The notes under the pieces: generated by a model
What the model was told of the DNA's origin: nothing
Database searches by the model: none
The model's input: only the letters and a program-made list of their open reading frames with translations
Assembly (NCBI GenBank): GCA_900318175.1
Contig: ONJQ01000010.1
Coordinates: forward strand, 1 to 64,000
DNA: 64,000 bases
Source: an uncultured Bacteroidales bacterium
Lineage (GTDB): Bacteria; Bacteroidota; Bacteroidia; Bacteroidales; P3
Direction: 5' to 3'
Shown here: piece after piece, positions 7,203 to 16,017 of the stretch
Layout: each line of letters begins with the position of its first letter
Position numbering within the stretch: position 1 is the first letter of the stretch
Translations under genes and position numbers: made by a program

Positions 7203-9781
7203 AACTCAATAATATGTTCTCCACTCGTCAGGTGTTGCTCCTTTTCCGTGCCAGGAAACACAGTGGCGGTGGAACCATTGGGAATTAGTACCTTCATTTT
7301 GTTTTTGCTGATTTCCACATGGATGGTTCCGTAGGGGGTGGGTTTGGTGGCTTTCACCCATTCAACACCTTCGCACGGTTGTGGGTCGATGAAGAAGTGT
7401 CTATAACCAGGCTCATCAGGGTCGGGACGGATGCCCGCCAGGGCTTGGTAGAACCAGATGCCGATGCCGTTGTAGCAGTTGTGCACACGGCTGCGATCCT
7501 CCTTGCCGGGACGGCCGCAATCCCACGACTCCCACGTGGTGGTGGCGCCGTTTTCAATCATATAAAGGTAGCCGGGGTAGTCCGGTTGGCGAAGCAGGGT
7601 GGCCATCAAGTCGGACTGCCGCTCGCGGATGCACCACTCTGTGAATATCGGCACGCCCATCAGGCCCACGGCGATGTGCTCATTGTATTTGTTGTGGAGA
7701 TCCATCGACAACCGCTCCTTGACGGCATGTGCCGTGGCACTGTCAGGCGGTATGCCTTGCAGCAGGGCGTAGCATTGGTCCAAAGGTGTGCCATTGGCAT
7801 AGCTCCTGGTGGCCGGATGGTAAAAAGCACTGTGAATGTCGGCAACCAACTGCAGTCGCCAGTCGGCATACAGGCGGGCCTCATCCGCCTTGCCCTTCAG
7901 AATGGCCATGTGTACCATATCGGCAAGACATTCGGCAATGAAACAATTGCTCACAAACAGGGCAGACTCCCCTTTGACATCTACTCCCTCAGGGGCAGCC
8001 CAGTCGCCCAGAAACCACATCCGGCCCTTGTCTGGCCACGGTTGCAGCAACCCGTCGGGACTGTAGCGACGCACGTATTCCAGCCACCTTTTCATTTCGC
8101 CGTAATGGCGGTTCACCAGCGTGAGGTCGCCGTAATTGAGATATGAACGCCAGGGAGCCTTGATGATGAAACCGCTCCAATAGGGGCCGCCACCGGTGGT
8201 GAAAGCAGGTGCCACATAGGGCAGGGATCCCGTGCTGTCCATCGCATCGCTCCAGGCTGTGAGCCAGTTGCGGTATGTGTCCCGCACGTCCCAGATTGTC
8301 TGCAAGGTCATTGTCGACGAGTTTCCGTCCCCACCATAGCCCATTCGCTCCAGATGGGGACAATCAACCATGTAGCCACTGAAGGTGAGGCAGCTCAGGG
8401 TGTACTTCACCATGTCGTGGATGGCGTTCAGCCGTGGGTCGGAGCATTCAAAAGTGGCTCCCTCGCTTGGGGAGATGGCGCTGATTTGCAGGGCTTGGAC
8501 ATTATTGGTGTCAACGACTGCCCCATTAATGCGGACATATCGGAATGAGTGGGTGTGCAATCGATTGGAGAAATACTCCTCGCCACTGCCAAGGGCAGTA
8601 TAGGTGTCGGTCTCAGTGTGAGGGGGCTTGGCATCAGCATGGTCAAGATATTCCATGCTTATTTCCGTTCCCTGTTCGGGTGAAAGAAAAACCGCTTGGA
8701 ACCAACCTGTCAATACACGGCCAAAATCGATGAAGGTGGTCCCATCAGATAAAGCATGTACGGCAGTAGGCTTCAGTGTATCGATGATACGATTGCCCTC
8801 GAACGGTTGGGGCGTAGCGGTCATGTTGACAATGGGGAGGACAGAAGCTTGCTGCCATTGGGGGTGTTGGCGGCTGTCGCAGCGTTCGCCGCCGAACTGC
8901 AGTGGCTGCCAGGAGCCGGTATAGCTGAACTCACTTGGAGAGGCTACCCAACTGGAGTCTGTTTGGGCAAGCGTATGCCAAACACTGTTGACCTTTTGCA
9001 CAATCTCCGCCTTGACAGCTGCAGGTTGGTGATAGACACGGCCCCATCCTTGGCCAAGTGACAGCATGATTTCGTTCTTGCCGGGGTGGACATAGGGCGT
9101 TATGTCGTAGGTGACAATGAGCGATCGCCGGTCCAACTGCGACACAGCTGGCTGCATCACACGGTCTCCCACTCTCTTCCCGTTTACATAAAGCTCGTGA
9201 TAACCTATGGAGTTGATGTAAGCAAAAACGGGTCCCTGGGAATCGGAGGTGAAAGATGTGCTGAGCATTGGAGTCTGTACGGGTGAGCCGTCGACCATGC
9301 AGCCAATGTATTCACCACCAATGCCGTCCAAGGGCCCCACGGCAAAGCGGGCAGTAGCGCTCCAAGCCGACGGAGCTCCCGTCTCATCCCATGTGCGTAC
9401 CCGCCAACAGCAAAGTTGCCGTGGCACCAAGTGTACACCCGCATAGGCCACACCAACCTGTTGCGACGAATGTACCTTGCCACTCCTCCACAAGTCGGCA
9501 TGTCCGCTGATGAGCATAACGCTGTCAGTGGCCACTTCTATTTCGTATGCCGATTGGCCCTGACCATTATGTTGAAGGCCGTTCTTCCAGTCGAAGTAAG
9601 GGCATGCCGTGTGGATGCCCAATGGTGCTGCCAACCCACAGCAGCGCAGGTCGAACACCTGTGCTGTTGCGGGCTGGCATGCCATACATACTGCAAGGGC
9701 AAAGAATGACCTTAGCAGCCATTGGCGACGGGATGTTTTTTTGAGCCTAGCGTTCATTGTGCCGGCAGTGATGGTTGTCAC
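7199..9781 (-). CDS. second GH78 alpha-L-rhamnosidase
   Basis: A GH78 protein of about 860 residues with a Sec signal peptide (WLLRSFFALAVCMACQPATAQ). The hallmark segment is VDCPHLERMGYGGDG, a variant of the usual DCPQRDERLGWTGD, and the general-base segment is GATTTWESWDCG; both candidate catalytic Glu residues are present. The N-terminal jelly roll includes YINSIGYHELYVNGKRVGD. The start is either the GTG at 9781, which overlaps the stop of the upstream amide hydrolase gene as GTGA, or the ATG at 9757; the overlap favours the GTG, though both leave the signal peptide intact. It lacks the lipobox of its neighbour and so is probably periplasmic. It sits in a tight operon with the amide hydrolase and the other GH78. 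Confidence 0.93.
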   Translation of the reverse strand: MTTITAGTMNARLKKTSRRQWLLRSFFALAVCMACQPATAQVFDLRCCGLAAPLGIHTACPYFDWKNGLQHNGQGQSAYEIEVATDSVMLISGHADLWRSGKVHSSQQVGVAYAGVHLVPRQLCCWRVRTWDETGAPSAWSATARFAVGPLDGIGGEYIGCMVDGSPVQTPMLSTSFTSDSQGPVFAYINSIGYHELYVNGKRVGDRVMQPAVSQLDRRSLIVTYDITPYVHPGKNEIMLSLGQGWGRVYHQPAAVKAEIVQKVNSVWHTLAQTDSSWVASPSEFSYTGSWQPLQFGGERCDSRQHPQWQQASVLPIVNMTATPQPFEGNRIIDTLKPTAVHALSDGTTFIDFGRVLTGWFQAVFLSPEQGTEISMEYLDHADAKPPHTETDTYTALGSGEEYFSNRLHTHSFRYVRINGAVVDTNNVQALQISAISPSEGATFECSDPRLNAIHDMVKYTLSCLTFSGYMVDCPHLERMGYGGDGNSSTMTLQTIWDVRDTYRNWLTAWSDAMDSTGSLPYVAPAFTTGGGPYWSGFIIKAPWRSYLNYGDLTLVNRHYGEMKRWLEYVRRYSPDGLLQPWPDKGRMWFLGDWAAPEGVDVKGESALFVSNCFIAECLADMVHMAILKGKADEARLYADWRLQLVADIHSAFYHPATRSYANGTPLDQCYALLQGIPPDSATAHAVKERLSMDLHNKYNEHIAVGLMGVPIFTEWCIRERQSDLMATLLRQPDYPGYLYMIENGATTTWESWDCGRPGKEDRSRVHNCYNGIGIWFYQALAGIRPDPDEPGYRHFFIDPQPCEGVEWVKATKPTPYGTIHVEISKNKMKVLIPNGSTATVFPGTEKEQHLTSGEHIIEL

Positions 9782-10929
9782 AATGAAAAATGGTAGACCG
9801 TGTCGTATTGGTTCCAGGGACGCAGGTCGAGGGTAAGAGCCTTCTGGTCGTAGACGTTAGAGTATTGTGTCACCTCAACCTTCCCGTTGGGCAATACCAG
9901 ATGCTCCCAGTGAACCAAGCCCAGGCACTCGAACATCTCAGCGGTAGTCAGCACACCGTCTCGTCCGTTCAAGTACTCGTCAGCCACGGCATACCGCCAC
10001 CAACTCTTACTGCCAGGGTTGCCCACCGTGGAGTCTGGCTCGTCTGTGCGGTATTTGGGCGACAGCAGGTGATTGGTCACCAAATGGTAGTTCATCGAGT
10101 CCGGTTTGTGCAGCACCATGGTCTTCCATCCGTCATCCTTGTCGAACTCCACAATGGCGCAATGCCCTTTAGCATCGGCCACCATGTAGTGGTAACCCGA
10201 CCCCACGATGGAGTCGTGGCGGATGTCAACAGTGGACAAGAGGTTTAGCGCCTCCTCCACCGTGGCGCAGCGGTCCAGCCACAGGCGCATGATGACGCTG
10301 GTACCCACGCTGTGCTTGCCGGTCTGCTGGTTGGCGGCTTGGTGGTGCAGTGCCATGATTGAGGTGCAGAGCCCCTTCTCGTTGATGCCGTCCACGGGGG
10401 CATAGATGGAAGCCAAGCACATCACCTTCTTGAGCAACTTGGTGGGCAGCACATCCAGGCTGAACCCAAAATGCGACATGTCGCTCACCGCCAATGAGGC
10501 ATAGCCTTTGGCAGGGTGGGAGAGAGTTACCAGAGTGGGATTGGCAAAATAGTCATAGTTGCGACCATACAGATAGCCGTCTCCAGTGGCATTTTTCGCT
10601 TGCATGCTGGTGCAGTTGAAGGTTCGCAGTTCCCCCTTCTCATCCGCCACTTGGGAACTCTTTACCTTGATGGGGAGTCCTTTGCCGATTTTTCGGATAA
10701 CGTATTGCAATATTTCGGGGTTCTGGTCTACGTCCTTGGACACCACATCGTCAAGGTCGTAGTCAGCTTTGTATTCCATAACATAAAGATATGGATTGTC
10801 GCCCACCTGGTGCAGAGTGGCAATAGTGCGTATTTCGCGCCCCCACAGGCACCAAACCGCAACAGCCAAAATCACGATTATCCCAACAATAATCAGGATG
10901 ATGTTTCTCGTTCTCGAATGTTTTTTCAT
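9778..10929 (-). CDS. membrane-anchored linear amide C-N hydrolase (choloylglycine hydrolase / Ntn superfamily)
   Basis: A 383-residue protein with one N-terminal transmembrane helix (about residues 9-30) and no lipobox, so the catalytic part is probably periplasmic. The Ntn-hydrolase core is recognisable: FNCTSMQA with the candidate nucleophile Cys106, followed by GDGYLYGRNYDY, then GINEKGLCTSIM, and a late conserved Asn/Arg region (YHLVTNHLLSP). Bile salt hydrolases and penicillin V acylases expose their Cys as residue 1 or 2; here about 105 residues precede it, more like the acid-ceramidase/C45 members that self-cleave. The substrate is an N-acyl amide but cannot be specified. It is coupled by GTGA to a rhamnosidase and lies 36 bases after GH97. 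Function within a glycan operon is unexplained. Confidence 0.82.
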   Translation of the reverse strand: MKKHSRTRNIILIIVGIIVILAVAVWCLWGREIRTIATLHQVGDNPYLYVMEYKADYDLDDVVSKDVDQNPEILQYVIRKIGKGLPIKVKSSQVADEKGELRTFNCTSMQAKNATGDGYLYGRNYDYFANPTLVTLSHPAKGYASLAVSDMSHFGFSLDVLPTKLLKKVMCLASIYAPVDGINEKGLCTSIMALHHQAANQQTGKHSVGTSVIMRLWLDRCATVEEALNLLSTVDIRHDSIVGSGYHYMVADAKGHCAIVEFDKDDGWKTMVLHKPDSMNYHLVTNHLLSPKYRTDEPDSTVGNPGSKSWWRYAVADEYLNGRDGVLTTAEMFECLGLVHWEHLVLPNGKVEVTQYSNVYDQKALTLDLRPWNQYDTVYHFSL

Positions 10930-10965
10930 GATTGTTCATTTTTTGAATAAATAATCTAAGTAAAG

Positions 10966-13335
10966 CTACCTGGCGCGGAGGCTGATGGCGAAGCCGCCGC
11001 AGGGAGCCATGCGGATTTTCAGCTTGCTTTTGGCTGTCACTTTCTTTGTGGTGATGGTGTAAGACTTGGGGTTGTAGCCCTCGCCGGTCAGTCCTGAAGC
11101 GTCTTTGCCATCGGTGTAGATGGTGGCTTCGTATGTCACACCGGGCTTCAGGAAATCCAGTTTCACTGTCACCTCACGGGCATTCTCGTCGGTAACCCCA
11201 CCTACGTACCACACGTCGCGTGCGGTGGCGTTCTTCAGGTCGGCAGCCGTCGCCTCTTCGGGCAGCGCATAGACATATCGTGTCACGCTGGACAGCATGT
11301 CTTTCTTGCCGTCGGCCAGTGTTCCCACTCCCTCGGCAGCCTTGTTCAGTGTGGAAACCTTGGGATGGCGTGCGGTGACGATGTAGGCGCCAGGCTCGGC
11401 CATCAAGTAGAGGCTGGTGTCCCAGTCCACGGCCACGTCTTTAATGAATTGGAAGGCATCCATGTAAGGGGAGTAGTGTTCGGGAAAGTCGGCAGCCATC
11501 TGCAAAGGCGAATAGAAGGTGACATACAAGCCCAACTGGTTGCAGATGGTGTGCTTCATCTGGTTGCCTTTGCCCCAACTGATGATGTTGCCCATGTCGG
11601 TCTCGAAGATGCCGGGCGTATAGTCCATTGGTCCTCCTTGCAGTCGGGTGAAGGGCAGAATGGTGGTATGCCCAGGGCTTATGCCTCCGCGAAACTCAGT
11701 GCCCATAGCGCTCTCGTTGCCTATCATGTTGGGCCATGTGCGGCACAAGCCTGTGGGTCGCACTGCCTCGTGGGCGTTGACCATGATGTGCCGCTTGGCG
11801 GCCTCCACCACTGCTCGGTGGTAGTGATTGATGATGGGTTGGCTGTAGTGATGCTCGCCGTGAGGCACAATCTTTCCTACATATCCGCTCTTCACAGCAT
11901 CATATCCGTACTGGTTCATCAGTCGGTATGCGGTGTCCATCCACCGCTCGTAGTTGTTTACTGACGATGAACTTTCGTGGTGCATAATCAGCCGTATTCC
12001 CTTCTCGTGGGCATAACGGTTCAGTGCGGGCAGGTCGAAGTCAGGGTAAGGGGTCACAAAGTCGAACACAAAATCCTTCTCTTTGCCGTACCAGTCCTCC
12101 CAGCCGATGTTCCATCCTTCAATGAGCAGGGCGTCAAACCCATGCTTTGCGGCAAAGTCAATATATCGGCGCACATTCGCGTTGTTGGCGGCATGCCGGC
12201 CATGGGGTTTAGCCTTCGTCCAGTCTGTGGCATAGCCTTGCAGCGATGGAGGCACGCTCGGGTTGCCGGGCAGCCGCACCGACGAGAAGTCGTTGGTGTA
12301 GCTCCAACAGTTCTTGTCGCTAATCATCTCCCACCATACTCCCATGTATTTCACAGGGTGAATCCAACTCACATCCTTCAGCGCACAGGGCTCGTTGAGG
12401 TTCAATATCAAGCGCGAACGCAATACGTCGGTAGCCTTCTCGCACACCTGCACCGTACGCCAAGGGGTGATACATGGGGTCTGCAACCTTGCCCCGTAGC
12501 CGGTGGCATCGGGGGTCAGCCATATGCTGAAGGTCATCGTCTTGTCGTCCAAGTCCAGATTGGCGGTGGGGTAGTCCAACACTGCCGCCTCGTGGATGTT
12601 GATGTAGAGGCCGTCGTCTGTCTTCATCTGCAGTGCTGTTTGCACACCCGTCTCAGAGAAACTCTTCCACGGCCAACCGCCACCCACCTGTGCACCTGCG
12701 TGCAGACTGCGAATCTCGCTCAGCTTTGACTCGGTGTAGTTGAACTCTTGCGTGTCGTAGTCACCGGGAATCCACCAAGCCAAGTGGTCTCCCGCCATGG
12801 CAAACTCCGTCAACTCCTCCTTCACCCAGAAATAGACCAAAGCGTTGCTGATGGGGTCACTGCCATCTTTGGGCGTTGTGGCCAAGGGGAATTCATAGCG
12901 GAATCCCAACCCGTCGTCATACAGTCTGAACCGGATGTTCATCAGTGTCGGCCGGCTCTTGGTGGAGCCGTCCATGCTCTCTACCTTTCCCACAGGTTGC
13001 TCCAAACGTACAATCAGTTCATTGTAGTGGTTGCGGATATGGGCCTCCTCGCCCCATACGGGCTGCCACACCTCGTCAAAAGTAGTGCGTTCCGAATCGC
13101 GCAACACAAAGGCGTGGTCCAAGTCGTCCCGCCACTCCATGGTAAAGCCCATGCGCGACTTCCCCACCACGGGTTTCCCGTCGCGGCTTAGCCAGTAATA
13201 CGGCCTTCCGTCCTCAACACTGAAGGTCAATTCCAGCATCCCGTTGGGACTTTTTAGGGTCAATTTGTCGGCCCCGCGCGCGGCGGAGGCCATGCAAACC
13301 ATCAGGCACAAAAAGATAAAACAGCGTATTTTCAT
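10966..13335 (-). CDS. GH97 family alpha-glucoside hydrolase (SusB-like)
   Basis: The start is the ATG at 13335 because it directly precedes a signal peptide (MKIRCFIFLCLMVCMASAARG); the open frame upstream is chance. The 789-residue length fits GH97. The N-terminal beta-super-sandwich contains LTLKSPNGMLELTF; the (beta/alpha)8 barrel has GFDALLIEGWNIGWEDWYG, IMHHESSSSVNNYERWMD, KSGYVGKIVPHGEHHY and MVNAHEAVRPTG, then NESAMGTEF. The Glu in HHES and those in NAHEA and GNES match the inverting SusB branch of GH97, which predicts alpha-glucosidase rather than retaining alpha-galactosidase activity. It is the first gene of the minus-strand catabolic operon and has a good Bacteroidetes promoter upstream. 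No SusC/SusD pair is present nearby. Confidence 0.94.
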   Translation of the reverse strand: MKIRCFIFLCLMVCMASAARGADKLTLKSPNGMLELTFSVEDGRPYYWLSRDGKPVVGKSRMGFTMEWRDDLDHAFVLRDSERTTFDEVWQPVWGEEAHIRNHYNELIVRLEQPVGKVESMDGSTKSRPTLMNIRFRLYDDGLGFRYEFPLATTPKDGSDPISNALVYFWVKEELTEFAMAGDHLAWWIPGDYDTQEFNYTESKLSEIRSLHAGAQVGGGWPWKSFSETGVQTALQMKTDDGLYINIHEAAVLDYPTANLDLDDKTMTFSIWLTPDATGYGARLQTPCITPWRTVQVCEKATDVLRSRLILNLNEPCALKDVSWIHPVKYMGVWWEMISDKNCWSYTNDFSSVRLPGNPSVPPSLQGYATDWTKAKPHGRHAANNANVRRYIDFAAKHGFDALLIEGWNIGWEDWYGKEKDFVFDFVTPYPDFDLPALNRYAHEKGIRLIMHHESSSSVNNYERWMDTAYRLMNQYGYDAVKSGYVGKIVPHGEHHYSQPIINHYHRAVVEAAKRHIMVNAHEAVRPTGLCRTWPNMIGNESAMGTEFRGGISPGHTTILPFTRLQGGPMDYTPGIFETDMGNIISWGKGNQMKHTICNQLGLYVTFYSPLQMAADFPEHYSPYMDAFQFIKDVAVDWDTSLYLMAEPGAYIVTARHPKVSTLNKAAEGVGTLADGKKDMLSSVTRYVYALPEEATAADLKNATARDVWYVGGVTDENAREVTVKLDFLKPGVTYEATIYTDGKDASGLTGEGYNPKSYTITTKKVTAKSKLKIRMAPCGGFAISLRAR

Positions 13336-13373
13336 AATGTTAAGTATTATTTGTTTTACTTGTTTGACGGTTG

Positions 13374-13404
13374 CAAATTTACGATTTATTCTCCACACAG
13401 CCAA
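13374..13404 (-). promoter_or_regulatory. Bacteroidetes-type promoter for the GH97 operon
   Basis: On the minus strand a -33 TTGG (13401-13404) is followed after 19 bases by TAAATTTG (13374-13381), fitting the TAnnTTTG -7 consensus. It lies about 40 bases before the GH97 start codon and would drive the catabolic operon. Confidence 0.7.
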
Positions 13405-13583
13405 CATTTTTTGAGTTAAAAATGCCTCTCGCGGATTCTTTTTTCTGTTAATTGCTTTTTTATTCGTGTCTTTTCTCTGAATCAATACTCGTATTGTCCA
13501 TGTTTAATTAATGGTAAATTCGTGATAATACGTGTTTAATGATTTTTTTTCGAGGTGTTTATGTGTATGTCACATTATTTGTG

Positions 13584-13591
13584 TATATTTG
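13584..13591 (+). promoter_or_regulatory. -7 promoter element for the TPR gene
   Basis: TATATTTG matches the Bacteroidetes -7 consensus TAnnTTTG and lies 27 bases before the ATG at 13618. The -33 box is weak. Together with the minus-strand promoter at 13374-13404 it defines a divergent promoter region of about 280 bases. Confidence 0.6.
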
Positions 13592-13617
13592 CACAATAAT
13601 TGCATCAACACCACACC

Positions 13618-14859
13618 ATGAAGAAGGTATGCCTCTTTTTTGCCGTCTCAGTGCTCATGCTCACCCACTTTGCTTGTGCACAGACTGAAGCCTCCGTGTT
13701 GCAGCGTGCCGATCAGATGATAGCGCAGCGTCTCTATGCCTCCGCTTACAACTTGCTGGATCAGTTCGACCCCACGAACGACCATCCTGCAGTACTGTTG
13801 AAGAAGGAGCACATTGTGCTCGACTACTTTGCACAGAGCATGAACCACCGGGTCTTCTGCTTGCAGGATCTGAAACCGGGCGAAAACCTGGACAGCATCC
13901 GTGCCACTTTCGAGACGGGCGACCTCTTCCTCTTCATGGCCGACAGTCTGCTGCAGCGGCTCCTTGCCCGCAATCCTTCCGATTGTGCGCTCCTCTGTGG
14001 CTACACCCATTACTGCCATGCCATGCTCTACGACTATGGCACCGATTTCTGGATGAGTAACCTCGACTCGGTCTCCCTTGCCCTGCTGCGCAAGGCTTCG
14101 GCGGTGGAATGTGGCTGCCCCGATGCGGCTTACCAGGTGGGGCTTTTTTGCAACATGATGGTGGGGATGTACGGTGACGGCACGGAACCTGACTTGATGG
14201 AGGACAGCGCTGCCTTTTACTACCGCCGCGCGTTGGCCATTGCCGACACCCATTGCCACGCCCACTTCAATCTCGGCGCCCTGCTGTTCGTCAAGGGTGG
14301 CTATGCCGAGGCCGTAGACCATTTCCGTGCAGCCTTCCGTGGCTACACTTCGCCCGCCATGCGTGCCGATGCCGCCCGCGCCTTGGGCATTGTCTACACC
14401 GACCACCTCAACCAGCCGGACAGCGCCCGCCGATACCTCGAAGCTGCCCATCGACTGCTTCCGGACGATTTTGAAAATGCAGTCAACCTCCTCTCGTTCC
14501 GTCTGCAAAACCATGAGCGCAACATCGATTCCCTCCTTGTCGAGTGCTGGACCAGCGCTTTGGATGGCGAACAGAGTTTCAACGACACCAAATTCTTGGT
14601 CAACCTTTTCCTCTCTAACAACGCTGCCGACTTCATCGAACAATTTCTGCAACGCAAGGCCTTGCAATCCCAGTCCTCCTATGAGCGGGGCATCTGCCAC
14701 TTTCTGCAAGGCATGTACCTCCACACCGAGCCAGCCCAAGCGGCAAGCGACTTTGAGAAGGCTTACCGCCTTTTTGCCGACGACGGTGCACCGGACGACT
14801 TCCTCTCCCAACTCCGACAGATGATTGACGAACTCAACAATCCCACCCAAGACAAATAA
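13618..14859 (+). CDS. secreted tetratricopeptide-repeat protein, function unknown
   Basis: The ATG at 13618 directly precedes a signal peptide (MKKVCLFFAVSVLMLTHFACA), so it is preferred over the ATG at 13600; a lipidation Cys is possible but the box is not clean. The mature protein is all helical and contains TPR-like repeats, the clearest being AHFNLGALLFVKGGYAEAVDHFRAAF followed by a second unit ending in SARRYLEAAHRLLPDD. An early LLQRADQMIAQRLYASAYNLLDQF also fits a TPR helix pair. There are no catalytic motifs. TPR proteins of this kind usually act as periplasmic scaffolds; nothing here fixes a partner. It is divergent from the GH97 operon and 52 bases upstream of the nuclease-like gene on the same strand. 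Confidence 0.75.
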   Translation: MKKVCLFFAVSVLMLTHFACAQTEASVLQRADQMIAQRLYASAYNLLDQFDPTNDHPAVLLKKEHIVLDYFAQSMNHRVFCLQDLKPGENLDSIRATFETGDLFLFMADSLLQRLLARNPSDCALLCGYTHYCHAMLYDYGTDFWMSNLDSVSLALLRKASAVECGCPDAAYQVGLFCNMMVGMYGDGTEPDLMEDSAAFYYRRALAIADTHCHAHFNLGALLFVKGGYAEAVDHFRAAFRGYTSPAMRADAARALGIVYTDHLNQPDSARRYLEAAHRLLPDDFENAVNLLSFRLQNHERNIDSLLVECWTSALDGEQSFNDTKFLVNLFLSNNAADFIEQFLQRKALQSQSSYERGICHFLQGMYLHTEPAQAASDFEKAYRLFADDGAPDDFLSQLRQMIDELNNPTQDK

Positions 14860-14911
14860 TTAGTTACAAGAGGCGGCTCACCGCCCATTAAATCATTAAT
14901 ACATAATCACT

Positions 14912-15850
14912 ATGAAAAAGTATACACACGCATGGCTGGCCTTTATGGCCATCAAACGACTCCAGTACGCCAACATCCCCGAGGAACTTCAGGAGGATGC
15001 AAAAAGCCTTGTCAAATGGTTTCATGACTATCGCGACTTCGTCATCGAAGGCTCATGGTACCCCGACGAGGTGTTCAAGGACATGGCCACTAGCCACGTC
15101 ATCAAGTATCGCCCCGCTGAAGGCGATTCCGTGAAGGACTTCAAGAAGCTGCCCAAGACTATGAAACTCTACTCCATGGGGCAGAAATCGCCGCTTTACA
15201 AGAAACCCTTCGTCATCGAAAGTGGCAACTGCGCTGACCGCTGCGAGTCCATTGCCCATAGCATCATCGACAATTTCAAGATACTCCGTATGGAGGACCG
15301 TGGCTGTCCCCTTGCCACCACCGGCAACCACATAGCCATGCGCTTCTTCATCCTCAGCCACTACATTGCTGACTGCCACATGCCGCTGCATTGCGACTGC
15401 CGCTCCTTCTCATCGGGTGCCAACATCCACGGTTTCATCGAGTCCGAGTGGGACAAGCAGGTGCGCAAATCCTACGACATCGACATCCCCAACAACCGCT
15501 TCTACTACGACCCCACGGGCTATCCGCTGCAAGCCAAGCCCACCCCACTCATTCAGGCGGTGGAGGAGGACGTCGTGAACCGTGAGTATCTCCATCCTTG
15601 GGGAACGGGCAACAATAACACTTGGGACTATATCAGCGCCATTTCCGAATACTCCTACCTCATGGCCTACAGGCTCCTCCCTGCCGAGCTGGACGAGAAG
15701 ACCCTCACCAAGAACGACTATAAAGCTACCGAGGCCTACGCCAAACTCGAAGAGTACAGCCGCTACATCCTCTGCGATGCTGTCGACTCCATCGCCCGCG
15801 TGTGGCTCCACGTCTGGGCACGCTATCGCAGCTGGGCAGCCGGTCGTTAA
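14912..15850 (+). CDS. S1/P1 nuclease / zinc phospholipase C-like metalloenzyme
   Basis: A 312-residue protein without a signal peptide. The spacing of His and Asp residues matches the all-helical phospholipase C/P1 nuclease superfamily, which binds three zinc ions: an N-terminal KKYTHAWLAFMAI (His6), WYPDEVF (Asp52), and the central FFILSHYIADCHMPLHCD with its two His and one Asp, then NIHGFIESEWD. Classic family members are exported; the absence of an obvious leader means either a cytosolic role or non-classical export. Substrate (nucleic acid or phospholipid) cannot be decided from sequence. It follows the TPR gene and ends at a convergent junction with the C69 dipeptidase operon. Confidence 0.65.
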   Translation: MKKYTHAWLAFMAIKRLQYANIPEELQEDAKSLVKWFHDYRDFVIEGSWYPDEVFKDMATSHVIKYRPAEGDSVKDFKKLPKTMKLYSMGQKSPLYKKPFVIESGNCADRCESIAHSIIDNFKILRMEDRGCPLATTGNHIAMRFFILSHYIADCHMPLHCDCRSFSSGANIHGFIESEWDKQVRKSYDIDIPNNRFYYDPTGYPLQAKPTPLIQAVEEDVVNREYLHPWGTGNNNTWDYISAISEYSYLMAYRLLPAELDEKTLTKNDYKATEAYAKLEEYSRYILCDAVDSIARVWLHVWARYRSWAAGR

Positions 15851-15922
15851 TGGTTCGGCTCCCGTCCAGCCGACGCGGCATCCTTCGTCAGGTTTCGCTC
15901 CATCAACGTGTCTACTACCCCC

Positions 15923-15988
15923 GTTCAATATTCGTTCAATATTGATTCAATATAGAACGAATATTGAACGAGCGTTCAACGGACGTTT
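15923..15988. repeat. palindromic array of 11-bp units
   Basis: Six consecutive 11-bp units begin at 15923: gttcaatattc, gttcaatattg, attcaatatag, aacgaatattg, aacgagcgttc, aacggacgttt. The first three are in one orientation and the next units are their reverse complements in the same phase, which also creates a perfect 15-bp inverted repeat (15923-15937 and 15955-15969, 17-nt spacer). It lies between convergent genes. A related array is at 27436-27501. Confidence 0.8.
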
Positions 15989-16017
15989 AAAGACTGGAGG
16001 AAGAGGACGTTTAGGAA

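Noticed and set aside
14868-14886. Terminator between the TPR gene and the nuclease-like gene
   Set aside because: The stem ggcgg/ccgcc is only 5 bp and has no T-tract; the two genes are probably co-transcribed.
15923-15988. CRISPR array or replication-origin iterons
   Set aside because: The 11-bp units have no spacers and change orientation, no cas genes are near, and no DnaA-box-like sequences were seen beside them.
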